DNA from: CAYPNF01 sp964411985
GTDB taxonomy: Bacteria; Verrucomicrobiota; Verrucomicrobiia; Limisphaerales; J093
NCBI GenBank assembly: GCA_964411985.1
Contig: CAYPNF010000078.1
Coordinates: 1-32,860, forward strand
Direction: 5' to 3'
DNA length: 32,860 nucleotides
Part shown: positions 7,647 through 15,228 of the stretch, piece after piece
Position numbering within the stretch: the first letter of the stretch is position 1
Layout: each line of letters begins with the position of its first letter
The notes under the pieces: model-generated
What the model saw: only the letters and a program-made list of their open reading frames with translations
Database searches by the model: none
Told to the model about the DNA's origin: nothing
Made by a program: the position numbers and the translations under genes

Positions 7647-10469
7647 ATGTTTGACAAGTTCAAAACCTGGTTGCGAGTAAAACCGCAAAAGGAGCAGCCG
7701 TCGGTCACGACATTCTATGCTCCGCCTAACTCCGCGGCATCGCCGCGTCCGGTAGGTTCTTCTGGATCACCGAGCAAGCCAGTGGAGACCGTTGCCGAGA
7801 GTGCGCATCCGAAGGCCGCGAGCCTTCCCCACCCTGCATCCTACCCTACTCACTTTCCGTCTCGACCGACCTCCACTCCCGCAACCGTTAACCTCCAGCA
7901 GTCCTCCCCTCCGGGCTTAACCGGGCCACGGGCAGTTCCCGTGTCCCCTCATCCGCCTGCTGAGGCCTCACCCCCCGCCCGATTGCAGACCTCACCGCCC
8001 GCTGCGGCGCAAACACCTCCTGTAAGCAAGCCCCCTGCTACGGGCCATACGGGTGAGGTTCTCATGGTGCCATGGTCTTCAGTCAGTTCCAAGTGGCCAC
8101 AAGAAGTCCGGCAGTGCATCGAGCTCACGGGCGTTGTGCCCAAGGCGCTGAATCTCCCCATCCAAAGGGTGGAAACCCTCCTGAAAAAGGGAAGAGTCGT
8201 CTTTCCTTGGTGCGAGTTACGCCAGTGGATCGACCCAGCCTCGCCGGCGCTCCATCCGGCTTTCCCTGACGACACTCCGATCGAGATTCCCGCTTCGCTC
8301 GTGGCGCCTCTCTTCTTTGCCCGGATGCGGCCCGTGGAGAAGGCCAGGGAAGGGGCAACGGTCCATGATATTCCTGACCTTTTCAGCAAGCGTTCAGAGC
8401 CGGCTGCCGCCGCTGCCGCTCCTGTTCAAGCGGAGCGCATCGATCGGGGTGCGGAAGCAGGAGTACTTCCGCGGGACGTGGCTCCTACCCCCGCTCAGGT
8501 GGAATTGCCAAGAGCCGAGGTTCCGGTGGAGGTTCCCGCAACCCTGGAAGCACCGACTCCTCCGGCGGTCGAGTCTGGTCCCTCCTCGCAGTTGTCAGGA
8601 GAGCCGGTGACTATTCCCTGGAAAGACCTGGTTTCGAAACTTCCAGAGGAACTTCGTGAGATTTTTGCCCGGCAGCCAATCAGCCCCAAGGCCATCGCCT
8701 TTCCGCTTTCGATGGTGGAGTCGGGCCTGAAACGCGGCAAGGTGCGGTTTTCCTGGACTCAGATCTGCGGCTGGTTATCCCCGCAAATGCCTTCCTTTGC
8801 TCGTGTTTTGGCTCCCGAAACGATGGTGGATATTCCTCTGCCCCTGATCGCGCCACTCTTCCTGGCCAAGTCAAAAGACACCCTTGCAGCCCAGCCCCTC
8901 ACACCGAGGGAGGAGATCCCAGATCTCTTCCCGGTACCGGGCAGCCGCCTGGGAGCCCAGACAGCCAAGGAATTCGCCCCGCCGGCCCCTGCAAAGGAGG
9001 TGGTGGCGGCAGTTCCTCAGGTGCAACTGGCGCCGGAATCCCCATCCGGCACTCCATCAGATCTTCCGCGGCTATCCATGGAGCGGCAACCTGAGGTCCC
9101 TGAGCCGATTCGCACGCCCGTGGTTTCAGCTGACACCCGGCCCCCCTCATCTGCTCCTCCTGCGGACCATTTGCGTTTTGCCTGGCAGGACATTTGGTCC
9201 AAATGGCCGGAGACGATCAAGGTCAGGATGGACTCGATTGGCGCCAACGTGATTGCGGTGGATGTGCCCGTGGCTGCGATCGAAGCCGGGCTTCGACGGG
9301 GAAAGATCGAAGTAAAATGGGCGGATTTTCGGTCCTGGCTGATTCCTCTCTCCTCTGGTCTGGAGGAGGCTCTGCCGGTGGACTTGAACCTCGAGATTCC
9401 CCTGTCGCTTGCAGCTCCTCGTTTCCTGAGTTTGCGTCAGTCCGGCAGCACGCCAAAGCGAGAGATCGTGGTTCCCGATGACATTCCTTCACCGTTTGCC
9501 TCAGTCAAGGCACCCGTGGTGGCGTCGCCTCCCCCCCCGGCGGCTGAGCCTGCAAAGGCACCGGAGCCTTCCGCACCCGCAAAAGCCGAGCCACGGTCTG
9601 AACCAGCCATCGAGCTAATTCCTTTTGCCGCCGCGCCCGCATCCGTCGTTCACGAGGTGGCTGAGCCTGTGGCTGTGCCGTCCGGTGGCGCCCTCTTCCA
9701 ACTGCAACTTCCTGCCGCGATGATGGTGGCGAGCCTCGCACCGGCCGCGATCCAGGCGGGGCCGGATGTTCTCGTGCCGCTCGATGAGCTCTCCCAGTCT
9801 TGGACTCCCTCGGTCCGCAACAGCCTTCGCCAGACAGACGGACTGGCGCACCATGTTCGGATTCCTGTAGGGAGAGTGGAAGATGGGCTCCGAAAGGGCC
9901 GCCTGCAGGTAGCCTTGAGCGAGCTCCGCCAATGGGTTGTGCCGCCTTTAGCGGATTTGCCTGGAACGTCAGGGACGGACCCAAGTCTGGAGCTTTCCCT
10001 TACTGCCCTGGCTCAAGCCTATTTGCGACTGCGCTCTAGTGGCATTGAGGAGAAGGCTCACGATTCCATCGGGGTTACAACGGAACAGACACTCCCATGG
10101 AGCGAGACCCGGGCGTCTGCGCCCGCAGTCATGGGGCCCTTGGAGTTTGTGGAACTTCTGGCGGGATTCAGAGGGGTATCCGGCACGGTTCTGGCGAGTT
10201 CGGATGGCCTGCTCGTGGGAAGTCGAGTACCGGAGGGCTTTGACCCTGAGGCTATGGCCGCCGTATTGCCGCGCTTGTATTCGCATACCCTCGACATGGG
10301 TCGTCCCTTTGAGATCGCCGACACCGGGGAAGTGGAGTTGGGTTTCCGCAATTTGAGAGTGCACATCTTCTGTCGGGATGGTTTCTATGCGGGACTCTTC
10401 GGACAAAACAACCAACTCCAATCGTTGTCTGAAATCCGCCACCTAGTGGAGAAGACCCAGCTACGATAA
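7647..10469 (+). CDS. Four-fold repeat protein with roadblock-like C-terminus, unrecognised family
   Basis: A 940-residue cytoplasmic protein with no signal peptide or membrane segment. The ATG at 7647 has AAGGA upstream; an in-frame TTG at 7614 has no such site. After an N-terminal stretch (MFDKFKTWLRVKP) come four copies of a ~91-residue unit at about 139-229, 321-411, 509-600 and 708-799, separated by ~90-110 residue linkers rich in Pro, Ala and Ser. Each unit begins V/L-x-x-P/A-W and has, exactly 36 residues in, VETLLKKGRVVFPW, VESGLKRGKVRFSW, IEAGLRRGKIEVKW or VEDGLRKGRLQVAL, then a W-h-x-P turn and a final 'IPLSLxAPxFL' helix. Residues ~830-940 (GPLEFVELL, GVSGTVLASSDGLLVGS, ELGFRNLRVHIFCRDG) look like a roadblock domain. 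It precedes mglA by 70 bases, which suggests it feeds or anchors MglA. The repeat matches no family I know. Confidence 0.9.
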   Translation: MFDKFKTWLRVKPQKEQPSVTTFYAPPNSAASPRPVGSSGSPSKPVETVAESAHPKAASLPHPASYPTHFPSRPTSTPATVNLQQSSPPGLTGPRAVPVSPHPPAEASPPARLQTSPPAAAQTPPVSKPPATGHTGEVLMVPWSSVSSKWPQEVRQCIELTGVVPKALNLPIQRVETLLKKGRVVFPWCELRQWIDPASPALHPAFPDDTPIEIPASLVAPLFFARMRPVEKAREGATVHDIPDLFSKRSEPAAAAAAPVQAERIDRGAEAGVLPRDVAPTPAQVELPRAEVPVEVPATLEAPTPPAVESGPSSQLSGEPVTIPWKDLVSKLPEELREIFARQPISPKAIAFPLSMVESGLKRGKVRFSWTQICGWLSPQMPSFARVLAPETMVDIPLPLIAPLFLAKSKDTLAAQPLTPREEIPDLFPVPGSRLGAQTAKEFAPPAPAKEVVAAVPQVQLAPESPSGTPSDLPRLSMERQPEVPEPIRTPVVSADTRPPSSAPPADHLRFAWQDIWSKWPETIKVRMDSIGANVIAVDVPVAAIEAGLRRGKIEVKWADFRSWLIPLSSGLEEALPVDLNLEIPLSLAAPRFLSLRQSGSTPKREIVVPDDIPSPFASVKAPVVASPPPPAAEPAKAPEPSAPAKAEPRSEPAIELIPFAAAPASVVHEVAEPVAVPSGGALFQLQLPAAMMVASLAPAAIQAGPDVLVPLDELSQSWTPSVRNSLRQTDGLAHHVRIPVGRVEDGLRKGRLQVALSELRQWVVPPLADLPGTSGTDPSLELSLTALAQAYLRLRSSGIEEKAHDSIGVTTEQTLPWSETRASAPAVMGPLEFVELLAGFRGVSGTVLASSDGLLVGSRVPEGFDPEAMAAVLPRLYSHTLDMGRPFEIADTGEVELGFRNLRVHIFCRDGFYAGLFGQNNQLQSLSEIRHLVEKTQLR
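8061..10043 (+). repeat. Four divergent in-frame ~275-base repeats encoding a ~91-residue domain
   Basis: The four units occupy about 8061-8333, 8607-8879, 9171-9446 and 9768-10043. They are repeats at protein level and clearly diverged at DNA level. In each one the core 'V/I-E-x-G/L-L-K/R-K/R-G-K/R' lies at the same offset (residues 175, 357, 545 and 744). Unit 4 is the most diverged: its opening Trp is replaced by Leu and the Trp after the core by Leu. Linkers are low-complexity and Pro-rich. Confidence 0.85.
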
Positions 10470-10539
10470 AACCGACCAGAGACACGAGGAGAAGAACCCA
10501 CTCATCCGCCTGCCAGCACCCAGTAATGCACTAAGACTT

Positions 10540-11184
10540 ATGCCGATTATTGTACACGCGACCAAAGAAATCCAGATCAAGGTGGTTTTCTATGGACCGG
10601 CGAAAAGCGGTAAGACAACGAATCTGGAGCAGATTCATGCTCACGTCCACACGAATGCGGGGGAGGATAAGAGCAAGCTGTTAACGCTGGCCACTGGTTC
10701 AGACCGTACTTTGTTCTTCGATTTCCTGCCGATCCAGGCTCCCATGATCCGGGGGTATAAGACGAAGTTCCAACTCTATACCGTACCGGGCCAAGTCATC
10801 TACAACGTCACCCGGCAGTTGGTTCTTCGCGGGGTAGACGGTATCGTTTTCGTGGCAGATTCGCAGTATGAAATGATGCCGGAAAACCTGGAGAGTTTTC
10901 AGGACATGGAGAACAATCTCAAGGCGCTCAAGCTGAATCTGAGCAACATTCCGTACGTGCTGCAATACAACAAGCAGGACCTACCCAACGCGGCTCCGAA
11001 GGAATACCTCGATTTTTTGCTGAATGAGCGCGAATTGCGCGTACCCTCGATTCCGGCGGCGGCATCCCAATGCCAAGGAGTATTTGAGAGCTTGAATATG
11101 ATTTGCCGGATGCTGATCATGAAGTACGTGCTTGAGGAAGAAAAGAAAGCGGACTCCTATGCTAGAGTTTCCACAGCTGGTTGA
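10540..11184 (+). CDS. mglA: MglA-type Ras-like GTPase
   Basis: A 214-residue small GTPase of the prokaryotic MglA family, which acts as a nucleotide-dependent switch placing machinery at a cell pole in Myxococcus and relatives. Visible motifs: P-loop GPAKSGKTT (19-27), the switch region TGSDRTLFFDFLP (52-64), the Walker B/switch 2 segment LYTVPGQVIYNVTR (79-92), GVDGIVFVADSQ (98-109) and the base-recognition motif NKQD (144-147). As in other MglA proteins, the usual DxxG is TVPG. A C-terminal charged tail (EEEKKADSYAR) extends it beyond the ~195 residues of Myxococcus MglA. Its 3' end overlaps mglB by 26 bases, and the repeat protein lies 70 bases upstream, so the three genes probably form an operon. 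Confidence 0.95.
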   Translation: MPIIVHATKEIQIKVVFYGPAKSGKTTNLEQIHAHVHTNAGEDKSKLLTLATGSDRTLFFDFLPIQAPMIRGYKTKFQLYTVPGQVIYNVTRQLVLRGVDGIVFVADSQYEMMPENLESFQDMENNLKALKLNLSNIPYVLQYNKQDLPNAAPKEYLDFLLNERELRVPSIPAAASQCQGVFESLNMICRMLIMKYVLEEEKKADSYARVSTAG

Positions 11185-11647
11185 GGAGGACTTCGAGAAG
11201 CTCCGGGCGACCCTGACGGATCTGTTGACCAAATCCGGCGCGATGGCTGCCTTGTTGGTCGAGAAGGCCGGCTATCTGATTGTTGCGGCGGGAGAATTGA
11301 AGGAGTGCGACCCGTCGCAACTTGCGACCCTGTCGGCGAACGCCTACGCCGCGACTCAGTTTATCGCAAACTTGATTGGTGACAACAGTTTCAGCTGCAT
11401 GTTCCAGCAGGGGGAGAACATGAGCGTTCTCTGGAAGCAAATCGATGAGACTTGCCTCGTGGTCGTGGTTTTCCCTGCCAAGGTGAGCGTTGGGTTTGTC
11501 CGTTACTGTGCCAACTCCTCTACCAAGCTGATGGAGGAGCAGTTAAGTGTTGCCCGCCTGCGGGCACCCTCGCGCGGTCTGGACCTTTGCAACCTCAATC
11601 CGCGTGACGTCTCCGAGGTCTTCCGGATGAAAGACCCTGGCCCCTAG
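11159..11647 (+). CDS. mglB: MglB-type roadblock/LC7 protein
   Basis: A 162-residue roadblock/LC7 protein expected to bind MglA and act as its GTPase-activating partner, as MglB does in Myxococcus and Thermus. The fold is visible: N-terminal helix LRATLTDLLTKSGAMAALLV, strand KAGYLIVAAGEL (the 'dG.li...G' turn), the long helix of SANAYAATQFIANLIG, strands MSVLWKQIDETCLVVVVFP and a C-terminal helix NSSTKLMEEQL. The ATG at 11159 is preferred over an in-frame TTG at 11132, because the extra residues are a lysine-arginine run read from the mglA tail. The gene begins inside mglA (26-base overlap), which implies coupled translation. The ~35-residue tail is longer than the minimal roadblock fold. 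Confidence 0.9.
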   Translation: MLEFPQLVEEDFEKLRATLTDLLTKSGAMAALLVEKAGYLIVAAGELKECDPSQLATLSANAYAATQFIANLIGDNSFSCMFQQGENMSVLWKQIDETCLVVVVFPAKVSVGFVRYCANSSTKLMEEQLSVARLRAPSRGLDLCNLNPRDVSEVFRMKDPGP

Positions 11648-11675
11648 CGTTGGGAAATCATCCCGCGCGGCCTCG

Positions 11676-12497
11676 TTAGAAAAAGGGGTTGTGTTCTCTT
11701 TCCTCCGCTACGGTGGTAAGGGGCCCATGGCCCGGGCAAAGTAGAGTGTCGCCAGGCAGAGAGAGAAGCTGTTCACGAATTCGTTGTGCCGCCAAGGCAT
11801 AGGAACCGGCTGCACCGCCCATGGACCCAGCGAATAAGGCGTCGCCCACAATCGCCACGTGGGGAGCATCCTCGGGCCAATTTCCGACTACATACGTTGT
11901 GCCGTCCTCCGCGTGTCCTGGCGTCTCGCGATTCGAGATTCGCAGGTTTCCCAGGTGTACGAAGTCATGAGTACGATTCCGGTGTTCGGGTGATGCGGCC
12001 TTGTCCCCGGTATGGATCCGGATTTTGGGGAATGCCTGGCGAAGGTGGGGTAGGGCTGCCACGTGGTCCGAATGGGAATGGGTGATAAAGAGATGTTTGA
12101 GCTGCAGTTGGTATTCCCGGACCAGATCGATAACCGGGTTTGCTTCAAAACCGGTGTCAAAAAGGGCCGCCTCCAGGGTCACTTCATCCCAGATCAGATA
12201 GCAATTCACTGACATTCCGTTCGACACCGTGGAGATGGGCCGCAACTCGCGCCAGATCCCCAGATCGGGCGTTCTTGGCGCCCAGCCTTGGAGGATCGTC
12301 CCAAGCTTCGCGGGGTTGAGACCTACCATAGCACAAAGCGCTTGCCAATCCGCGTGGCTTGGCATGCTGCCCGTTTCCTCCAGCAGCGCGAGGTCGGCGG
12401 TCGTGATCTTGGCCATCGACGCGGCCTTTTCTGCAGCGACCTCAAGGTGAAGTCTGCCTTTGCGCAGGATATCGCCAACATGGTCTTCGAGAGTCAT
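11676..12497 (-). CDS. Metallo-beta-lactamase-fold hydrolase with N-terminal HTH-like domain
   Basis: A 273-residue cytoplasmic protein. The ATG at 12497 has AAGGAG ten bases upstream; an earlier in-frame ATG lacks this. Residues ~5-72 form a helical unit (DILRKGRLHLEVAAEKA, ITTADLALLE, WQALCAMVGLNPAKL) that resembles a Cro/XRE-type helix-turn-helix. Residues ~85-273 are a glyoxalase II-like metallo-beta-lactamase domain: THSHSDH (140-145), PGHAEDG (His195), GDALFAGS (Asp219) and CPGHGP (His257), ending EHNPFF as in many such hydrolases. All expected two-zinc ligands are present. The likely chemistry is thioester or similar hydrolysis; the substrate cannot be told. It is convergent with mglB and divergent from the epimerase gene. 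Confidence 0.85.
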   Translation of the reverse strand: MTLEDHVGDILRKGRLHLEVAAEKAASMAKITTADLALLEETGSMPSHADWQALCAMVGLNPAKLGTILQGWAPRTPDLGIWRELRPISTVSNGMSVNCYLIWDEVTLEAALFDTGFEANPVIDLVREYQLQLKHLFITHSHSDHVAALPHLRQAFPKIRIHTGDKAASPEHRNRTHDFVHLGNLRISNRETPGHAEDGTTYVVGNWPEDAPHVAIVGDALFAGSMGGAAGSYALAAQRIREQLLSLPGDTLLCPGHGPLTTVAEEREHNPFF

Positions 12498-12644
12498 CCT
12501 CGGGAATCTCCTTCCGAAAGTGATTTCCCGCAAGCGTTTTGCTGGAGGGGGATCCGGATATTTGCTCGGAAAACCCCATGTTGTACATCAACGCGGATGT
12601 TGTTGGGGGAGGAGAGGGACCCGTGATTCTGATACGAATTTTTT

Positions 12645-12671
12645 TGACACGGATGGCGTTTCGTTTAGCCT
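12645..12671 (+). promoter_or_regulatory. Possible promoter of the epimerase gene
   Basis: A perfect TTGACA at 12645-12650 sits in a T-rich tract, with a weak -10-like TAGCCT at 12666-12671 (15-base spacer). The spacing is short and the leader to the ATG at 12687 would be only about ten bases, so this is a weak call. Confidence 0.3.
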
Positions 12672-12686
12672 TGGGAACACAAGCAT

Positions 12687-13529
12687 ATGAGATTCGGCAT
12701 CAACACATTCCTATTCACCTCTCCCTTTAACAACGAAAGCACGCAGCTCTTCAAGACCTTTAAGAAATGGGGTTTTGAAACCGTGGAGCTTGCCATTGAG
12801 GACCCCTCCCACATCGATCCCGCGCATGTGAAGGCGGAGTTGGACAAGAACGGTTTGGTTTGTGGCACAGCGTGCGCCTGTCTTGGGCCGGATCGCGATC
12901 TGCGCGGCACTCCTGAACAGCAGAAGACAGCCCTGGACTATATGATGAAGGTCATTGACCAGATGGTGGTCTTGGAATGTCCTCGATTGATCGGACCAGT
13001 TTACAGCGCAGTAGGCCGTGCGGATGCGGTTCCTGCAGCGGCGTACAAAAAGCAGTGGAAGACCGTGGTGAAGAACCTCAAGACGCTCTGCAAGTACGCA
13101 GAGAAGAGGGGCAAGGTCATTTGCATGGAACCGTTGAATCGGTTCGAGACCGATTTCATCAATACGGTTGATCAGGCCCTGCAAATGGTAAAGGATGTCG
13201 GGAGTCCTGCATTGAAGCTGCACTTGGATACCTTCCACATGAACATCGAGGAGAAGTGCCAGGCGACCGCTATCAAGAAGGCGGGGAAACTTCTGGGGCA
13301 TTTCCACGCTTGCGGCAGCGATCGCGGTACTCCAGGCAATGATCACATCGATTGGGCGCCCATCGCCAAGGCCTTGAAGGCGGTGAAATACGATGGGGAC
13401 GTGGTGATTGAGTCCTTCACCCAGGATGTCAAGGTGATCGCCCGTGCGGCGGCCATTTGGCGCCAAATCGAGCCTAGTCGCGAAGAGATTGCGACCAAAG
13501 GTCTGAAGTTCCTGAAGAAGACTCTGTGA
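12687..13529 (+). CDS. Sugar isomerase/epimerase, tagatose 3-epimerase-like TIM barrel
   Basis: A 280-residue cytoplasmic (beta/alpha)8 protein of the AP-endonuclease-2 superfamily (sugar phosphate isomerase/epimerase). The four metal ligands of the D-tagatose/D-psicose 3-epimerase group can be seen in order: Glu148 in MEPLNRFE, Asp181 in HLDTFHMN, His207 in GHFHACGSDRG, Glu242 in VIESF. The 'EPLNRFET' and 'DTFHMNIEE' segments are typical of that group, so C3 epimerisation of a ketose is the best guess. Substrate specificity is not readable. Length is normal. It is followed by a good intrinsic terminator, so it is probably transcribed alone, although its neighbours (DUF1080 and ThuA genes) are often found near such isomerases. 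Confidence 0.88.
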   Translation: MRFGINTFLFTSPFNNESTQLFKTFKKWGFETVELAIEDPSHIDPAHVKAELDKNGLVCGTACACLGPDRDLRGTPEQQKTALDYMMKVIDQMVVLECPRLIGPVYSAVGRADAVPAAAYKKQWKTVVKNLKTLCKYAEKRGKVICMEPLNRFETDFINTVDQALQMVKDVGSPALKLHLDTFHMNIEEKCQATAIKKAGKLLGHFHACGSDRGTPGNDHIDWAPIAKALKAVKYDGDVVIESFTQDVKVIARAAAIWRQIEPSREEIATKGLKFLKKTL

Positions 13530-13572
13530 TAAGTCTTTAGGCTGCAGAGTAATGCGATCCTAATTTTCCGAG

Positions 13573-13610
13573 CAGCCTGCTTGGTTGTCACCGGGCAGGC
13601 TGGTTTTCTT
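13573..13610 (+). terminator. Rho-independent terminator after the epimerase gene
   Basis: A perfect 8-bp stem CAGCCTGC (13573-13580) / GCAGGCTG (13595-13602) with a 14-base loop that can itself pair GGT/ACC, followed by GTTTTCTT. It lies 44 bases after the epimerase stop codon. Confidence 0.72.
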
Positions 13611-13657
13611 GAATCCACCAGTTCTTACCTTCGTCTAGTGCTTGGTTGCATCAAACC

Positions 13658-15211
13658 ATGAAATCTACAAGACTGTTCCGCCGCATCGTAGCCTCCGCGT
13701 TCGTCACCTCAATCACCGGTCTCCTGAGTCTAGCCCAGGCAGCCGTGCCCGAAGAGGGCTTCAAATCACTCTTCAACGGAAAAGACCTGTCTGGATGGGA
13801 CGGCAACAAGAAGTACTGGTCGGTGAAAGAGGGGGCGATTGTTGGGATGACCACTCCGGAGAATCCAACCCCTGGAAACACCTTTCTCATTTGGCGGGAT
13901 GGTCTGGTGGATGATTTCGAACTTCGTTTCTCGTACAAATTCACTGTTAATAACGGCAAAGTCTCTGGGAACTCCGGTGTTCAATATCGCAGCAAGGACT
14001 TTGGTGACTACGTAGTCGGCGGGTACCAGGCGGATTTCGAGGCTGGTGACACCTACTCTGGGATTCTATATGAGGAGCGCATGAGCCGTGGCATCATGGC
14101 AGAGCGAGGGCAGAAGGTGGTATGGGGGGAAGATGGAAAGAAGCAGGTTACAGGCACAGTGGGAGACTCCAAGGCGATACAGGCCGCCATCCATAAGGAA
14201 GGGTGGAATGAGTACGTGGTGATTGCCAAGGGTTACCAGCTGATCCACAAGATTAACGGACATGTTACAGTAGAGGTAACCGACAACGATCCTGCCAAGC
14301 GGGTCCGGTCCGGAGTGCTGGCCTTTCAGGTGCATGCGGGTCCTCCGATGACAGTCGAGTTCAAAGATATTCGGCTTAAGCGGCTTCCTCTGGGGGATCT
14401 GAAAAAAGTGGTCCTCAACGCGGGACATCCGAGCCACGGTCCCGGCGAACATGAACACAATGCCGGCATTCAGCTGCTCCACAAGTGCCTGCTGAACACG
14501 CCTGGCGTGCTGCCTGTGTTCTATCTGAACGGATGGCCAAAGGACGTCACGGCTTATGATAATGCGGACGCGGTGTTGGTGTATTGTGACGGAGGTGGAG
14601 GACATCCTTTCGTTCAGGCGAATCATCTTAAGGTCGTGCAAGAGCGCGTGAATCAGGGTATGGCGGTGGGGTGTCTCCATTACGGAGTCGAGGTTCCAAA
14701 GGAAAACGGCGGGCCGGAGTTCCTGAAGTGGATTGGTGGCTACTTCGAGACCCATTGGTCGGTGAATCCCCATTGGATGGCTGAATTCAAGGAGTTTCCC
14801 AAGCACCCCGTGGCTAATGGCGTGAATCCTTTCAAGATGCAGGACGAATGGTATTTCCACATGCGTTTCCCCGAAAACCTTACCGGAGTTACCCCGATCC
14901 TTAGCGCGGTTGCTCCGGCAAGCACGATGGAACGGGAAGATGGTCCTCACAGTGGAAATCCGTCTGTCCGTGATTCGGTGAAGAAGGGCGAGGCTCAACA
15001 TCTCATGTGGGTGTTTCAGCGGCCGGATGGGGGCCGGGGTTTCGGATTTACCGGCGGCCATTTCCACAAGAACTGGGGGAACAACGACTTCCGCCGGGTG
15101 GTTCTGAACGCGATCCTCTGGATGGTAAAAGTAGACGTTCCAGCAGGCGGAGTGCAGTCCGCAGTCAGCGAAGAGGATCTTAAGGCGAACCTCGACCCCA
15201 AGGGACGTTAA
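13658..15211 (+). CDS. Exported DUF1080-ThuA fusion protein
   Basis: A 517-residue exported protein. The ATG at 13658 starts a basic n-region (MKSTRLFRRI), a hydrophobic core and LAQA|AV, a clear signal peptide of ~29 residues. Residues ~33-246 are DUF1080 (3-keto-disaccharide hydrolase-like, concanavalin-like fold): FKSLFNGKDLSGWDG, SGVQYRSKDFGDYVVGGYQ, YDEERMSRG-like ILYEERMSRG, WNEYVVIAKG and VEFKDIRLKRL. Residues ~250-500 are a ThuA-like domain: AGHPSHGPGEHEHNAG, YCDGGGGHPFVQ, LHYGVEVPKE, the DEWYFHMRF segment and GGRGFGFTGGHFHKNWGN. ThuA proteins have been linked to disaccharide (trehalose/sucrose) 3-keto metabolism. The fusion suggests both domains act on the same sugar in the periplasm. 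The next gene, 17 bases on, repeats the ThuA half. Confidence 0.9.
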   Translation: MKSTRLFRRIVASAFVTSITGLLSLAQAAVPEEGFKSLFNGKDLSGWDGNKKYWSVKEGAIVGMTTPENPTPGNTFLIWRDGLVDDFELRFSYKFTVNNGKVSGNSGVQYRSKDFGDYVVGGYQADFEAGDTYSGILYEERMSRGIMAERGQKVVWGEDGKKQVTGTVGDSKAIQAAIHKEGWNEYVVIAKGYQLIHKINGHVTVEVTDNDPAKRVRSGVLAFQVHAGPPMTVEFKDIRLKRLPLGDLKKVVLNAGHPSHGPGEHEHNAGIQLLHKCLLNTPGVLPVFYLNGWPKDVTAYDNADAVLVYCDGGGGHPFVQANHLKVVQERVNQGMAVGCLHYGVEVPKENGGPEFLKWIGGYFETHWSVNPHWMAEFKEFPKHPVANGVNPFKMQDEWYFHMRFPENLTGVTPILSAVAPASTMEREDGPHSGNPSVRDSVKKGEAQHLMWVFQRPDGGRGFGFTGGHFHKNWGNNDFRRVVLNAILWMVKVDVPAGGVQSAVSEEDLKANLDPKGR

Positions 15212-15228
15212 GATTTCTAGGGCGTTCT

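Noticed and set aside
12711..13466. Minus-strand open frame of 251 codons opposite the epimerase gene
   Set aside because: Shadow of a gene with all four metal ligands on the other strand.
14066..15067. Long minus-strand open frame (333 codons) opposite the DUF1080-ThuA gene
   Set aside because: It mirrors a well-supported coding gene, has no recognisable domain and arises from codon bias.
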